NCBI RefSeq assembly: GCF_901827155.1
Contig: NZ_LR594659.1
Coordinates: 744,001 to 808,000, forward strand
DNA from: Variovorax sp. PBL-H6
GTDB lineage: Bacteria > Pseudomonadota > Gammaproteobacteria > Burkholderiales > Burkholderiaceae_C
Direction of reading: 5' to 3'
DNA: 64,000 nt
Every line of letters begins with the position of its first letter. Position 1 is the first letter of the stretch. A program made the position numbers and the translations under genes. Below are positions 9,409-18,760 of this stretch, in pieces. Under the pieces are notes generated by a model, which saw only the letters and a program-made list of their open reading frames with translations, was not told where the DNA came from and ran no database searches.

Positions 9409-10533
9409 TCACGTCCGGATACGCCCGTCGCCGGTGATCATCGACAGCTCCACGAACTTCGACGCCACGTGGTTGCGCGGCGAGAAGGAGACCTCGAAGC
9501 CGCCGAACTGCTGGCGGTCGATGCTCTCCAGTCCCGCGATCAGGCTCTCGCGCGTGAGCTTGCCGGGCGCGCGGCGCAGGCCCTCGGCCAGCACCTTGGC
9601 AGCCAGGTAGCCTTCCATGCTTGAGAAGTTGGACTGCACCGTGCCGCCGCTCTTCTTCACCGCCTCGTTGAACTCGCGCGTGATGCCATTCGCGGCGTAG
9701 TAGGGAGAAGGCACGACCTGGGTGACGACCACGCCGGCGCCGTCCTTGCCCAGCTCGTCGGACAGCGCCTGCGTGCCCACGAAGGACACGTTGTAGAAGG
9801 TGCCGCCAAAGCCCGCCTTGCGCGCCTCGCGAATGAAGGCGGCGCAGGACTTGTACGCACTGACCTGGACCACGGCGTCCGGGGCGGCCGCCACGATGGT
9901 CTTCACCGCCGCCGCGACGTCGACCGTGTTGCGCTCCACCGTGGCGAGAGCCGCCGGTTTCAGGTTGAGCTGCGACAGCGCGAGTGTCACGCCGTCCAGG
10001 CCGGCCTTGCCATACGCATCGTTCTGGTAGAAGACAGCGATCTTCTTCAGCCCCAGGTGGGTGAGCTGCTTCACGATCAGCGCCGTTTCGTCGTTGTACG
10101 AGGCGCGCAGATGGAACACGTTGCGGTGGAAGGGCTCGCGCAGGGCCATGGCGCCGGTGAAAGGCGCGATGAAGGGCACCTTTGCATTCACCGCCAGCGG
10201 CAGGGCCGCCAGGCTGGTGGGCGTGCCGATGTAGCCGAACAGCGCGAACGCCTCCTCGTCGATCAGCTTCTGCGTGTTGGCGGCGCAGCGCTCGGGCTCG
10301 TAGCCGTCGTCCAGAAACTTGATCTGCACGTCGCGATGGCCGGGCTGCGCGTTGTACTGGTCGAGGTACAGCTTGGCGCCTTGGTGGAACTGGATGCCCA
10401 GCTGCGCCGCCGGGCCCGTGAAAGGCGCCGACTGGCCCAGCATCACGGGCGCTTCGCCTTGAGCCCTCGCGATGCCGAAGCCGCCGAGTGCCGCAGCACC
10501 CGCCGCAATCGAAAACTGCCTGCGTTGAATCAT
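9409..10533 (-). CDS. Branched-chain amino-acid-type ABC transporter substrate-binding protein
   Basis: The 374-residue protein is a periplasmic type I binding protein of the LivJ/LivK class. It has a signal peptide (IQRRQFSIAAGAAALGG, cut near ARA-QG) with a twin-arginine-like RRQF. The mature part shows VMLGQSAPFTGPAAQLG, YIGTPTSLAALP, FHRNVFHLRASYNDET and AVFYQNDAYGKAGLDG, all typical of the family. I choose the ATG at 10533 because the signal peptide begins there. No permease or ATPase is nearby, so it is an orphan binding protein, common in this family of bacteria. The ligand is unknown. It is divergent from the oxidoreductase gene. Confidence 0.87.
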   Translation of the reverse strand: MIQRRQFSIAAGAAALGGFGIARAQGEAPVMLGQSAPFTGPAAQLGIQFHQGAKLYLDQYNAQPGHRDVQIKFLDDGYEPERCAANTQKLIDEEAFALFGYIGTPTSLAALPLAVNAKVPFIAPFTGAMALREPFHRNVFHLRASYNDETALIVKQLTHLGLKKIAVFYQNDAYGKAGLDGVTLALSQLNLKPAALATVERNTVDVAAAVKTIVAAAPDAVVQVSAYKSCAAFIREARKAGFGGTFYNVSFVGTQALSDELGKDGAGVVVTQVVPSPYYAANGITREFNEAVKKSGGTVQSNFSSMEGYLAAKVLAEGLRRAPGKLTRESLIAGLESIDRQQFGGFEVSFSPRNHVASKFVELSMITGDGRIRT

Positions 10534-10604
10534 CGTGAAAACTCCAGAGCGCCGCCGCGGCGCAGAACTTAGACTTGACCGGTCCACTCATTGCCCGGCC
10601 GCCC

Positions 10605-12635
10605 ATGAACTCCCCGACCCAGGTGCTCGGCGCCTGCCCCCACGACTGCCCCGACACCTGCTCGCTCGTGACCACCGTGCAGGACGGCCGGGCCATCAAG
10701 CTGCAGGGGAATCCAGCGCATCCGCACACCGCGGGCGTGCTGTGCACCAAGGTCTCTCGCTACATCGAACGCAACGAACATGCCGAGCGTCTGCGGCAGC
10801 CCATGAAGCGGGTCGGGCCAAAGGGCAGCGGCCGATTCGAACCGGTGAGCTGGGACGCGGCACTCTCCGACATCGCCGAACGCCTGAATGTGTTACGTGG
10901 TAACAATTCGTCAGAATCGATTCTGCCCTACAGCTATGCAGGAACGATGGGTCTTGTGCAGGGCGAATCGATGGATCGTCGTTTTTTCCACAAGCTGGGC
11001 GCGTCGCTGCTGGATCGCACGATCTGCTCGACGGCTGGGGGTGAGGCCTTAAGTTTTACCCTTGGCGGCAAGGTCGGCATGCGGGTCCAGTTCTTTGCCG
11101 AGGCAAAGCTGATCCTGATCTGGGGCAGCAACTCGATCGGGAGCAACCTGCATTTCTGGCGCCATGCGCAGGCAGCCAAGCGGGCCGGTGCCAGGCTGGT
11201 GTGCATCGACCCGCGCCAGACCGAGACAGCCGACAAATGCGACGAGCACGTCGCGCTCCTTCCCGGCACCGACGCCGCGTTGGCCTTCGCGCTGATGCAT
11301 GAGCTGATCGTCAACGACTGGCTCGACCACGACTACATCGAGCGCCACACGCTCGGCTGGGCGCAATTGCGCGAGCGCGCCTTGCAATGGCCGCCGGCCC
11401 GCGCCGCCGCTGTCTGCGGCGTGCCCGAGGCGCAGATCGTCGCGCTGGCGCGCGCCTACGGCACCACGAAGCCGGCGGCGATCCGTCTCAACTACGGCAT
11501 GCAGCGCGTACGCGGCGGCGGCAATGCGACGCGCGCCATCGCCTGCCTGCCGGCGCTGGTCGGCGCCTGGCGCGAGCGTGCGGGCGGGCTGCTGCTGAGC
11601 AGCTCCGGCCAGTTCCCGGTCGACCGCGCCACGCTGCAGCGGCCCGACCTGCTGGCGGGGCGGCGGCCGCGCACCATCAACATGAGCGCCATCGGCGATG
11701 CGCTGCTCGACACCGCAAACCCGATCCGCGCGCTGGTGGTCTACAACAGCAACCCGGTCGCGGTCGCGCCGGACTCCGGCAAGGTGGTGGCAGGCTTCGC
11801 GCGCGAGGACTTGTTCACCGTGGTGCTCGAGCAGTTCCAGACCGACACCGCCGACTATGCGGACTACCTGCTGCCGGCCACCACCCAGCTCGAGCACTGG
11901 GACATCCACACCAGTTACGGCCACACCGATGTGCTGCTCAACCGGCCCGCGCTGGCGCCGCGCGGCGAGGCGCGCAGCAATACCTGGGTGTTCCGCGAGC
12001 TGGCGCGCCGCATGGGCTTCGACGAGCCCTGCTTCTCCGACGACGACGAGACGCTGTGCCGCAGCGCCTTCCCGCCCGGCGTGATCGACATCGAGGAACT
12101 GCAGTCCCGTGGCTTCACCAGCCTGAAGGTGCCGGACGCTCCGTTTGCGCAAGGTGGCTTCCCCACCCCCTCGGGCCGCTGCGAATTCTTCAGCGCGCGA
12201 CTCGCGGCCCAAGGCCAGGATGGCCTGCCCGACCACGTCCCCAATTACGAGCCGGCCGGCAGCTCGACGGAGTTTCCGCTCGCGATGATCTCGCCGCCCG
12301 CGCGCAACTTCCTCAACTCGACCTTCGTGAACGTGAAGAGCCTGCGCGCAATCGAGGGCGAGCCGCTGCTCGAGATCCATGAGGTCGATGCCGCCGCGCG
12401 CGGCATCGTCGACGGCACGATGGTGCGCGTGTTCAACCGCCGTGGCGAGCATCGCTGCCGGGTCGAGGTCTCGCGCCGCGCGCGGCCCGGTGTGGTGCAT
12501 GGGCTCGGCGTCTGGTGGCGCAAGCTCGGTGCGGACGGCACCAACGTGAACCAGCTCACCAGCCAGCGGCTGACGGACATCGGCCGCGGGCCCACTTTCT
12601 ATGACTGCCTGGTAGAGGTCAGGCCGGATGCCTGA
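10605..12635 (+). CDS. Molybdopterin-dependent oxidoreductase with N-terminal [4Fe-4S] site
   Basis: The 676-residue protein starts with the iron-sulfur motif of the formate dehydrogenase/nitrate reductase superfamily: Cys11, Cys15, Cys19 and Cys47 (CPHDCPDTC ... GVLCTK). It continues with molybdopterin-binding regions (SYAGTMGLVQGE, LIWGSNSIGSNLHFW, DPRQTETA) and a C-terminal beta-barrel (FLNSTFVNVKSL, VRVFNRRGE). It lacks a Tat signal, so it is cytoplasmic. The ATG at 10605 leads directly into the Cys motif; an earlier in-frame ATG at 10575 is less likely. Partner subunits are absent, and the substrate is unknown. Confidence 0.87.
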   Translation: MNSPTQVLGACPHDCPDTCSLVTTVQDGRAIKLQGNPAHPHTAGVLCTKVSRYIERNEHAERLRQPMKRVGPKGSGRFEPVSWDAALSDIAERLNVLRGNNSSESILPYSYAGTMGLVQGESMDRRFFHKLGASLLDRTICSTAGGEALSFTLGGKVGMRVQFFAEAKLILIWGSNSIGSNLHFWRHAQAAKRAGARLVCIDPRQTETADKCDEHVALLPGTDAALAFALMHELIVNDWLDHDYIERHTLGWAQLRERALQWPPARAAAVCGVPEAQIVALARAYGTTKPAAIRLNYGMQRVRGGGNATRAIACLPALVGAWRERAGGLLLSSSGQFPVDRATLQRPDLLAGRRPRTINMSAIGDALLDTANPIRALVVYNSNPVAVAPDSGKVVAGFAREDLFTVVLEQFQTDTADYADYLLPATTQLEHWDIHTSYGHTDVLLNRPALAPRGEARSNTWVFRELARRMGFDEPCFSDDDETLCRSAFPPGVIDIEELQSRGFTSLKVPDAPFAQGGFPTPSGRCEFFSARLAAQGQDGLPDHVPNYEPAGSSTEFPLAMISPPARNFLNSTFVNVKSLRAIEGEPLLEIHEVDAAARGIVDGTMVRVFNRRGEHRCRVEVSRRARPGVVHGLGVWWRKLGADGTNVNQLTSQRLTDIGRGPTFYDCLVEVRPDA

Positions 12636-12644
12636 GGTGCTGGA

Positions 12645-13796
12645 ATGAGCAAAGGGCGCGCTGCCTTTGCTGCCCTGGCCGCCCTGGCCGCCGTGGCCCT
12701 GGCCGGCTGCGCCGACCTGGGCTACTACTGGCAGTCGGCCAGCGGCCACCTGGCACTCATGCGTGCGGCGCGGCCGGTGCCGGAGTGGCTGCAGGACCCG
12801 GCCACTGGCGAGGTGCTCAAGGCCAAGCTGGCACTGACACAGCGCATCCGTCGCTTCGCAGTCACCGAGCTCGGCCTGCCGGACAACCCAAGCTACAAGG
12901 CCTATGCCGACCTGCACCGCCCCGCCGCGATCTGGAATGTGGTGGCGGCCCCCGCGCATTCGCTCATCCTCAAGACCTGGTGCTTCCCGGTCGCGGGCTG
13001 CGTCGGTTACCGCGGCTACTACGACGAGGCGGCAGCGCGCGCTGAGGCTGCCGCCTTGGCCGCCGAGGGCCTGGAGGCGGCCGTCTACCCGGTGCCCGCC
13101 TACTCCACGCTGGGCTGGATGAACTGGGCAGGCGGCGACCCGCTGCTGTCCACCTTCATCGGCTATCCCGAAGGCGAGCTGGCGCGCATCGTCTTCCACG
13201 AGCTGGCGCACCAGGTGCTCTACGTGTCGGGCGACACGATGTTCAACGAGTCTTTCGCGACCGCGGTGGAGCGCATCGGCGGCGCCCGATGGCTGCAGAC
13301 GCAGGCCGGCGAAGCCGCGCAGCTCGAGTACGCGCAGTTCGACCGGCGGCGCCAGCAGTTCCGCGCGCTCACGGCCGGTACGCGCCGGGTGCTCTCGGAC
13401 ATCTACGCCTCGAAGGAGGCACAGGCCGGCGACTGGGCGACAGTCGACGCGCAGAAGAAGGCCGCCATGGAAGATTTCCGCCAGCGCTACGCAGCCCTGC
13501 GCGCCGGATGGAGCGGCCCTCGGCAGGCCGCGTACGACCGCTGGGTGGCACGCGCCAACAATGCGCTGTTCGGCGCGCAGGCCGCGTATGACGAAATGGT
13601 GCCCGGCTTCGAGGCGCTGTTCGAGCGCGAAGGGCACGACTGGCCGCGCTTCTATGCGGCAGTCAAGCGCCTGGCCGCACTGCCCAAGGACGAGAGAATG
13701 CTGGCGCTGCGGACCGGAGACGCCGTGGCGCCCTCGGCCCGCAGGCCGACCGAAGAACCTGGCCGACACGGCCGACAGGGAGGCCCCGGTGCCTGA
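12645..13796 (+). CDS. Lipoprotein aminopeptidase (PF10023-like)
   Basis: The 383-residue protein begins with a lipoprotein signal ending LAGC (Cys22) and carries a zinc-peptidase site FHELAHQVLY followed by a downstream Glu in FNESFATAVE. This matches the putative aminopeptidase family of COG4324. It would be anchored on the periplasmic side. It follows the oxidoreductase by nine bases, and its C-terminus overlaps the GTG start of the PHA-system gene by eight bases. The substrate is unknown. Confidence 0.82.
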   Translation: MSKGRAAFAALAALAAVALAGCADLGYYWQSASGHLALMRAARPVPEWLQDPATGEVLKAKLALTQRIRRFAVTELGLPDNPSYKAYADLHRPAAIWNVVAAPAHSLILKTWCFPVAGCVGYRGYYDEAAARAEAAALAAEGLEAAVYPVPAYSTLGWMNWAGGDPLLSTFIGYPEGELARIVFHELAHQVLYVSGDTMFNESFATAVERIGGARWLQTQAGEAAQLEYAQFDRRRQQFRALTAGTRRVLSDIYASKEAQAGDWATVDAQKKAAMEDFRQRYAALRAGWSGPRQAAYDRWVARANNALFGAQAAYDEMVPGFEALFEREGHDWPRFYAAVKRLAALPKDERMLALRTGDAVAPSARRPTEEPGRHGRQGGPGA

Positions 13797-14127
13797 TATC
13801 CACATCGAACGCAGCCATCAACTCGGCATCGAGGCCGCGCGCGCGATCGCGCGCAAATGGATCGGCCAGGTCGAGCAGGACTACGGCCTCGCGTGCAGCT
13901 ATGAGCAAGGTCAGGATCGTGACATCGGCCACTTCAGCCGCGCGGGCATCGACGGCAGCGTGGAGGTCAGCGGCGACAGCTTGACGCTGCGGGCCACGCT
14001 GGCCGGACTGTTTGCCAGTTTCAGCGGGCAGATCGAGGAACGCCTGCGGCAGAAGCTGGACGATCTGCTGGGCCGCCCCGATGGCGCAGACGACGACGAC
14101 GCCTACAACGACAAGGACTGGCGTTGA
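13789..14127 (+). CDS. Polyhydroxyalkanoic acid system family protein
   Basis: The 112-residue product starts at a GTG (13789) inside the end of the preceding gene and begins PDIHIERSHQLGIEAARA, the pattern of the PHA granule-region family (PF09650). The C-terminus is acidic (ADDDDAYNDKDW). The family is associated with PHA granules but has no defined activity. A phasin gene lies 2 kb away, giving modest context support. It converges with the acyl-CoA-binding protein gene. Confidence 0.75.
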   Translation: MPDIHIERSHQLGIEAARAIARKWIGQVEQDYGLACSYEQGQDRDIGHFSRAGIDGSVEVSGDSLTLRATLAGLFASFSGQIEERLRQKLDDLLGRPDGADDDDAYNDKDWR

Positions 14128-14154
14128 ACGCCGCGCCGGCGCTGCTGCTGGCGC

Positions 14155-14412
14155 TCAGCCGCGCAGCGATTCGATGAGGTCGATGTATTTCTGTTTGGCC
14201 TCGTCCGCGCTCAGGCCCTTCTGCGCGGTCCATGCGTCCCATTTGGCACGCGCAACGATGTCGCTGAAACTGGGCTTCTTCTCGGTGTTGTCGCCCAGCG
14301 TCGCCTGCTTGAACAGGCCGTAGATCTTGAGCAGCGTCGGGTTGTCCGGACGCTCCGCGAGCAGTTTGGAGTTGGCTTGGGCGGCTTCGAACAGTACGTT
14401 CAGGTTGGACAT
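14155..14412 (-). CDS. Acyl-CoA-binding protein
   Basis: The 85-residue protein is a complete ACBP: an initial FEAAQANSKLL helix, the conserved LLKIYGLFKQAT, the GDN then KPSFSD segment, and AKWDAWTAQKGLS with the ligand-binding Lys and Trp, then AKQKYIDLIESL. It binds medium- and long-chain acyl-CoA esters in the cytosol as a carrier and buffer. It is common in betaproteobacteria and here sits near PHA genes, which also use acyl-CoA. Confidence 0.93.
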   Translation of the reverse strand: MSNLNVLFEAAQANSKLLAERPDNPTLLKIYGLFKQATLGDNTEKKPSFSDIVARAKWDAWTAQKGLSADEAKQKYIDLIESLRG

Positions 14413-14474
14413 GATGCGGATGGTGTGACTGGGCCTCGCATCTTAAGTGACCATTCCGTCAATAAACGAGGAGC

Positions 14475-15305
14475 TCAGTCGGACAATCCCGCGCGGGCCA
14501 GCTCGACGTCGAGCCGCTCTCGCGCATCGACCGGGTCCACCGCCGCGGCCCGCTCGTAGAGGCGGGTGGCCTCGGCCAGGCGCGCATCGCCTTCCAGCAT
14601 CAGCAGGCCGCGGGCGTATTCCATCAGCGCGCCGGGCGAGCGTGGGTGGAGCTCGAGGCCGCGCTCGAAGAGCTCGATCGCGATCTCGGCGCGCACGCCG
14701 TAGGTCATGCGGCCGACCAGCGCGCCGACCTTGTCGATGACCTCGGCGTGGAAGGCCGCGAGCGCCACATGGGCTGCGGCATGCCGAGGCTCGAGTGCAA
14801 TCACGCGTTCGAGCGCGCCCTTGACCTTGGTGCCGAGGCCCTGCGCCAGCGCCCGTGCCACGCTGATGCCCTGGCTGTAACGGCCCAGGGCATAGGCTTG
14901 CCAGTAGAGCGCGTGGCAGTTGTCCGGCTCCTCCGCCACCTGGGCTGCGGCGCGCTCGGCCACCTGCTTGAACAGGAGCTGCCGCATTGCCTCACGCGGC
15001 TCCAGGTAGTTGGCATAGATGGCGGTGGCCTGGTTGGCCAGCATCAGCCCGTCGCCGCCGTGCCGCAGCCCCAGCTTGGCCGCGCGTTCGAAGTCGCCGC
15101 TGTGGTAGAGCGCCCAGCCCTCGGCCAGCGGACCCGGTGCCGGCGGCGGCAGCGCATGCCCGACGTGCAGCCTGGCCCAGTGCTGCAGCACTTCGGCAGC
15201 GTCGAAGCGCGGCGCGTCCCGGTAGGGCATCTGGACCCATGGCTCCGAGGAAGGCACCGTGCCGGTCGCCAGCAGCGAGAAGGGTTGGAGATCGGGATGG
15301 GCCAT
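14475..15305 (-). CDS. Conserved protein with TPR-like helical repeats
   Basis: The 276-residue product has no signal peptide or membrane helix. Its middle and C-terminal parts are helical with TPR-like spacing (NCHALYWQAYALGRYSQG, HAAAHVALAAFHAEV, SPGALMEYARGLLML, LAEATRLYERAAAVDP). It lies eight bases downstream of a TetR gene on the same strand and probably shares its transcript. I do not recognise a specific function; a scaffold or adaptor role is only a guess. Confidence 0.75.
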   Translation of the reverse strand: MAHPDLQPFSLLATGTVPSSEPWVQMPYRDAPRFDAAEVLQHWARLHVGHALPPPAPGPLAEGWALYHSGDFERAAKLGLRHGGDGLMLANQATAIYANYLEPREAMRQLLFKQVAERAAAQVAEEPDNCHALYWQAYALGRYSQGISVARALAQGLGTKVKGALERVIALEPRHAAAHVALAAFHAEVIDKVGALVGRMTYGVRAEIAIELFERGLELHPRSPGALMEYARGLLMLEGDARLAEATRLYERAAAVDPVDARERLDVELARAGLSD

Positions 15306-15312
15306 GCGATGC

Positions 15313-15987
15313 TCAGACGGTTATCGGCTGAGCCTCGCCTGCGTAGGCGTTGCTCAGCGTCAGCAGATGCTGCCGCTGTTCGGCGGCGAGGTAGGGCGCA
15401 AGCAGATGCAGCGTGTGATGCGCGCCGCGCAGCAGGGCGTTCTGGGCATGGCCGGGCTCCAGTGCCTCTCGAGGATTGCGCACGTACTCGTAACTTAACC
15501 AGTAGGTCAGCACCACGACCATGCTCTGGGCCAGCGGATCGACCTCGGGCGCGTCGATGTCCAGGTGGCCTGACCGGCTCATGCCCGCCAGCAGTGCCCG
15601 AATCGCGCGCGCCTTGTTCTGGAGCACCAGCTGGAACTGAGTCTCCAGGTGCCGGTTCTTGGAGAGCAGGTCGTTGAGATCGCGGTACAGGAATCGATAG
15701 CGCCAGATCAGCTCGAAGAGGCTGTGCATGAAAAACCAGGCGTCCTCCACGTCGCGCACGCCTTCGCTCGCGTGCAGCAGCTCGTTGAGCTCGGCCTCGT
15801 AGGTCTCGTAGAGCCGGTTGATCAGCTCATCCTTGGCGGGGTAGTGGTAGTAGAGATTGCCGGGGCTGATGTTGAGCTCGCCCGCCACCAGCGTGGTCGA
15901 GACGTTCGGCTCCCCAAACCGGTTGAACAGGTCCAATGCGGCTTCGAGGATGCGTTGTGCAGTGCGGCGTGGCGCCTTCTTGGCCAT
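15313..15987 (-). CDS. TetR-family transcriptional regulator
   Basis: The 224-residue protein has an N-terminal TetR domain: TAQRILEAALDLFNRFG, then the helix-turn-helix VAGELNISPGNLYYHY, ending in the typical YYHYPAKDELI. The C-terminal ligand domain is helical and unlike well-known subtypes. The gene precedes the TPR-like gene. The target is unknown; nearby PHA and acyl-CoA genes suggest lipid metabolism, which is inference only. Confidence 0.88.
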   Translation of the reverse strand: MAKKAPRRTAQRILEAALDLFNRFGEPNVSTTLVAGELNISPGNLYYHYPAKDELINRLYETYEAELNELLHASEGVRDVEDAWFFMHSLFELIWRYRFLYRDLNDLLSKNRHLETQFQLVLQNKARAIRALLAGMSRSGHLDIDAPEVDPLAQSMVVVLTYWLSYEYVRNPREALEPGHAQNALLRGAHHTLHLLAPYLAAEQRQHLLTLSNAYAGEAQPITV

Positions 15988-16099
15988 GAGCTCGTGGACC
16001 CCGGTTTGTCTCCTGAGGCCACTCTAGCGCAAGTCCCGTGCCGCCGCTGCATTGCTGAGCTGCGAAGCCCTGGTTCGGCCGATCAACGGCCGCGCTGGA

Positions 16100-16594
16100 T
16101 CAGGCGTCGCTGCTCGGTTTGCGCCGCCGCGAGGGCTTCGCCGCGGCTTCGGCCGGATGGCGCGCGGCCATCTTGCGCGGCGCCCGTACCGGCCGGTCCG
16201 CCGGCTGCTTGTGCCTGAGCTGGGCTTCGAGCGCCTCGACCCGGGTCTGCAGTTCCGCCACCTCCTGCGCCGAGGGCATGCCGAGCTTCTCGAGCGCGCG
16301 CGCGACGCGTTCCTCGAAGATGGATTCGAGCTTGCCCCATCCGCCCGCAGCCTTGGTGCCGAACTCGCTGGCGAAGCCGGCCATCCGGGCCTGCGCCTGG
16401 GCCAGCGTTTCCTCGGCGGCGTGCTGGGTTTTCTTCTGCACCCCGAGCCCGTCCTTCACCAGCGCCTCGAAGGCTTTGCTGCCCTCCTGCTGCATCTTGG
16501 CAAAGGCACCGAGGCCCGCGAGCCAGATCTGCTGGGCGGAGTCCTTGATGCGGTCGGTCTTGTCGTCGGGCTTGTCGTCGTTCGTGCTGGCCAT
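16100..16594 (-). CDS. Phasin / PHA granule-associated protein with basic tail
   Basis: The 164-residue protein fits the poly(hydroxyalkanoate) granule-associated family (PF05597): an amphipathic helix (IWLAGLGAFAKMQQEGSKAFEALVKDG), an Ala/Gln-rich helical middle, a short coiled coil (VAELQTRVEALEAQLR) and a Lys/Arg/Pro/Ala-rich tail like PhaF. Such proteins coat PHA granules, and the basic tail can bind DNA. It is a single gene with its own gap on both sides. Confidence 0.87.
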   Translation of the reverse strand: MASTNDDKPDDKTDRIKDSAQQIWLAGLGAFAKMQQEGSKAFEALVKDGLGVQKKTQHAAEETLAQAQARMAGFASEFGTKAAGGWGKLESIFEERVARALEKLGMPSAQEVAELQTRVEALEAQLRHKQPADRPVRAPRKMAARHPAEAAAKPSRRRKPSSDA

Positions 16595-16687
16595 GGTCCG
16601 TTCCTGAGAGTGAATGGCGAAACTCTAGCTGGGCCTGCGGGTCTGCGTGTAGAGCCTGCGGCCTAGCGGCGCGCGGGCGGCATGCCC

Positions 16688-18760
16688 CTACTTGGCGGCA
16701 GGGCCCACGACGACCGGGATGTGCGGGATCGGCATGTCCAGCTCATGGAGATACCGATAGCCTTCTGCTGCGATCGAGAACTGGAGGTCGTAGCTGCCTT
16801 CGGCCGAAGGCTTGGCAATCTTGACGCTGATCGCCTCCTCCTCACCAGGTGCAAGGGAAAAGTTCAGGTCCTGCCGGGCCAGCCATCCGGCCGCAGTCGC
16901 CGGAGCCGCTGGATCGGTTGCCAAAGTGGGTACGAAGCGCCAGGTCAAGCGCAGCGGATGCCCCACGCGCGACAGCGAATGCAGGGGCTGCGCACTGTCG
17001 TTCCGGATGCGCACAACGACCTTCAGCTCGTGCGCGCCGGCCTCGTCCGCCGTGGGCGTGAGTTGGATCTGCCTGGCCTGTGCCTCGTCCGGGGGGCGCG
17101 GCGCGGCGTCGGTGGGCAGGTGACGGGCCGGGCAGGGCTCGAGCGAGACCCAGGCCGTCCGCGCCAGCAGCGCATCGGGCGCCCACTTTCCGGCAGCCCA
17201 GGGCGCTGGCGCCATGCTGTAGATGCGGCTCGCGGCCGAATGACAGGGCAATGGGTGGATGTAGCCAGGCGGCGCATTGCCCGAATAGCCGTTCAAGGTC
17301 GGCATCTTTCGGTCCTGCGCGAAGAGCATGCCGTCGAGCTCGGTCAGGTAGAAGGGCTCGTTCGCGCGTCCGCTGACATACAGCACGGAATCGGGCTTGA
17401 AGACCGTGGTGCCGGCGGCCTGCTCCACGGCGGCCATGCGGCCGCGCCACTGGTCGAAGCCGGCGAACGACGGGCGGTAAGCCAGGGTCTCGAGGGAGAA
17501 CGCAAGCACGATCAGGCTGGAAACCAGCCATCGGAGGCTGCGATGCCGCTGCAGGTGCTCGACGCCGATAGCCGCCATGACGGCGACCGGCAGTGCCATT
17601 ACCAGAATGACGCGGCTCACCGCCCGCAAGGACGAGATGCCGGGCAGCGCCATGGCGTGCTGGTACAAGGACTTTCCGTTCACATGCAGGGTGGAGGCCA
17701 CCAGCAGTGCCAGCGTGGCCAGCGAAAGCCCGAGAAGCCTGCGCCAGGGCGCCGCTGATTCGGTTCTTGCCGTGACCAGCGCCCAGGCGGCGAGCACGAG
17801 CGGAACGAAGCCGATGAACAACTGGTGCTCGTTGCGCGCCTCCAGCCCGGACACGGCGGCGCCAAGCCATCGGTAGCCCGGCACCGCGTCCGCCAACAGG
17901 TAGCTCTGCGGCCGGGGCAGCATCAGCAGCACCTCGTCGGGCATCCGGCTGAAGCCGTAGAGGCGGCTGATGGCGTGGTACTTCAGCAGCAGGTAGCCGA
18001 CCGCCGTGGCCGATGCCGCGATGACCAGGAGCGCTCTCCAATCGAACAGGCCCGCAGAGCTTCCCGGCCTGCGCCGGGCCGCTGGCGGCCGGAACGCGGG
18101 AACGAGCATGGCCGCTGCCGTCGCAGCGAGCAGGTAGGCCGTGAAGACGCCCAGATAGATCGAGCAGTAGAACTGCAGCGCGCCCCAGGCCGCGAGCCGC
18201 GCAAGATGCGTCAGCCGCCGCTCCTGGATGAACTGCAGCCACGCCAGCCACGCCAACGGGATCGCGAACCGGTAGGTCAGCTGTGCATGGGATTCCTGCG
18301 CCAAAGCCGGCAGCGAGAACGTGTACACGAAGGCGGCGACCGACGCGGCGAGCGACGAGAAGCCCAGCCTGCGCATTACCAGGTACATCGCGATGAAGTC
18401 GAGCCCGAACCCGACGGTCAGCCAGGCATCGAATGCTGGCTCGCGAGCGAGTCCCAGTGCGCGAAAGAGAACGTAGACGAGGCCGGAGCCGAAGTGGTTG
18501 TCGCTGAAAGCCAGCGCGCCCGGTGCCGGATAGAAAAAGCCTGGCGACCACAGCGAAGGCCAATCGCCACTCGCCCGCTGGAACAGGTGCTCGAGGAGCA
18601 CGCTGTTGAAGCGTGCATCGCCCAGGTCGCCCGGCACCGCCGTGAACCAGTTCGTCGCCCGCAGGATGTAGAAGCACAGTCCGACCGCCGCCAGTGCCAG
18701 CGGCGCGAGCCGATAGCCGGGGGCCGCATGCCAGCCTGCGTGCGTCGCCGTCGAGCTCAT
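16688..18760 (-). CDS. GT-C-type membrane glycosyltransferase-like protein with C-terminal beta domain
   Basis: The 690-residue protein has about a dozen membrane segments in its first 450 residues. An acidic motif (VPGDLGDARFNS) in the first outside loop is typical of polyprenol-sugar-dependent GT-C enzymes. The last 240 residues are soluble and beta-rich (ELKVVVRIRNDSAQPLHSL, LNFSLAPGEEEAISVKI), probably an Ig-like domain in the periplasm. It ends a four-gene minus unit with a GT2, a GtrA protein and a small membrane protein, each overlapping the next by four bases. This suggests transfer of a polyprenyl-linked sugar to a surface glycan. The sugar is unknown. Confidence 0.7.
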   Translation of the reverse strand: MSSTATHAGWHAAPGYRLAPLALAAVGLCFYILRATNWFTAVPGDLGDARFNSVLLEHLFQRASGDWPSLWSPGFFYPAPGALAFSDNHFGSGLVYVLFRALGLAREPAFDAWLTVGFGLDFIAMYLVMRRLGFSSLAASVAAFVYTFSLPALAQESHAQLTYRFAIPLAWLAWLQFIQERRLTHLARLAAWGALQFYCSIYLGVFTAYLLAATAAAMLVPAFRPPAARRRPGSSAGLFDWRALLVIAASATAVGYLLLKYHAISRLYGFSRMPDEVLLMLPRPQSYLLADAVPGYRWLGAAVSGLEARNEHQLFIGFVPLVLAAWALVTARTESAAPWRRLLGLSLATLALLVASTLHVNGKSLYQHAMALPGISSLRAVSRVILVMALPVAVMAAIGVEHLQRHRSLRWLVSSLIVLAFSLETLAYRPSFAGFDQWRGRMAAVEQAAGTTVFKPDSVLYVSGRANEPFYLTELDGMLFAQDRKMPTLNGYSGNAPPGYIHPLPCHSAASRIYSMAPAPWAAGKWAPDALLARTAWVSLEPCPARHLPTDAAPRPPDEAQARQIQLTPTADEAGAHELKVVVRIRNDSAQPLHSLSRVGHPLRLTWRFVPTLATDPAAPATAAGWLARQDLNFSLAPGEEEAISVKIAKPSAEGSYDLQFSIAAEGYRYLHELDMPIPHIPVVVGPAAK

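Noticed and set aside
11049..13805. A very long open frame (over 900 codons) on the minus strand opposite the oxidoreductase and aminopeptidase genes.
   Set aside because: It lies antisense to two well-supported genes and its product is Arg/Ala/His-rich with no recognisable domain, as expected from a high-GC codon pattern.
16688..18760. The first large membrane protein was considered as a Wzy polymerase or Wzx flippase.
   Set aside because: The acidic first loop and long soluble C-terminus fit GT-C, not the helix pattern of Wzx/Wzy, and the gene is coupled to gtrA and GT2.
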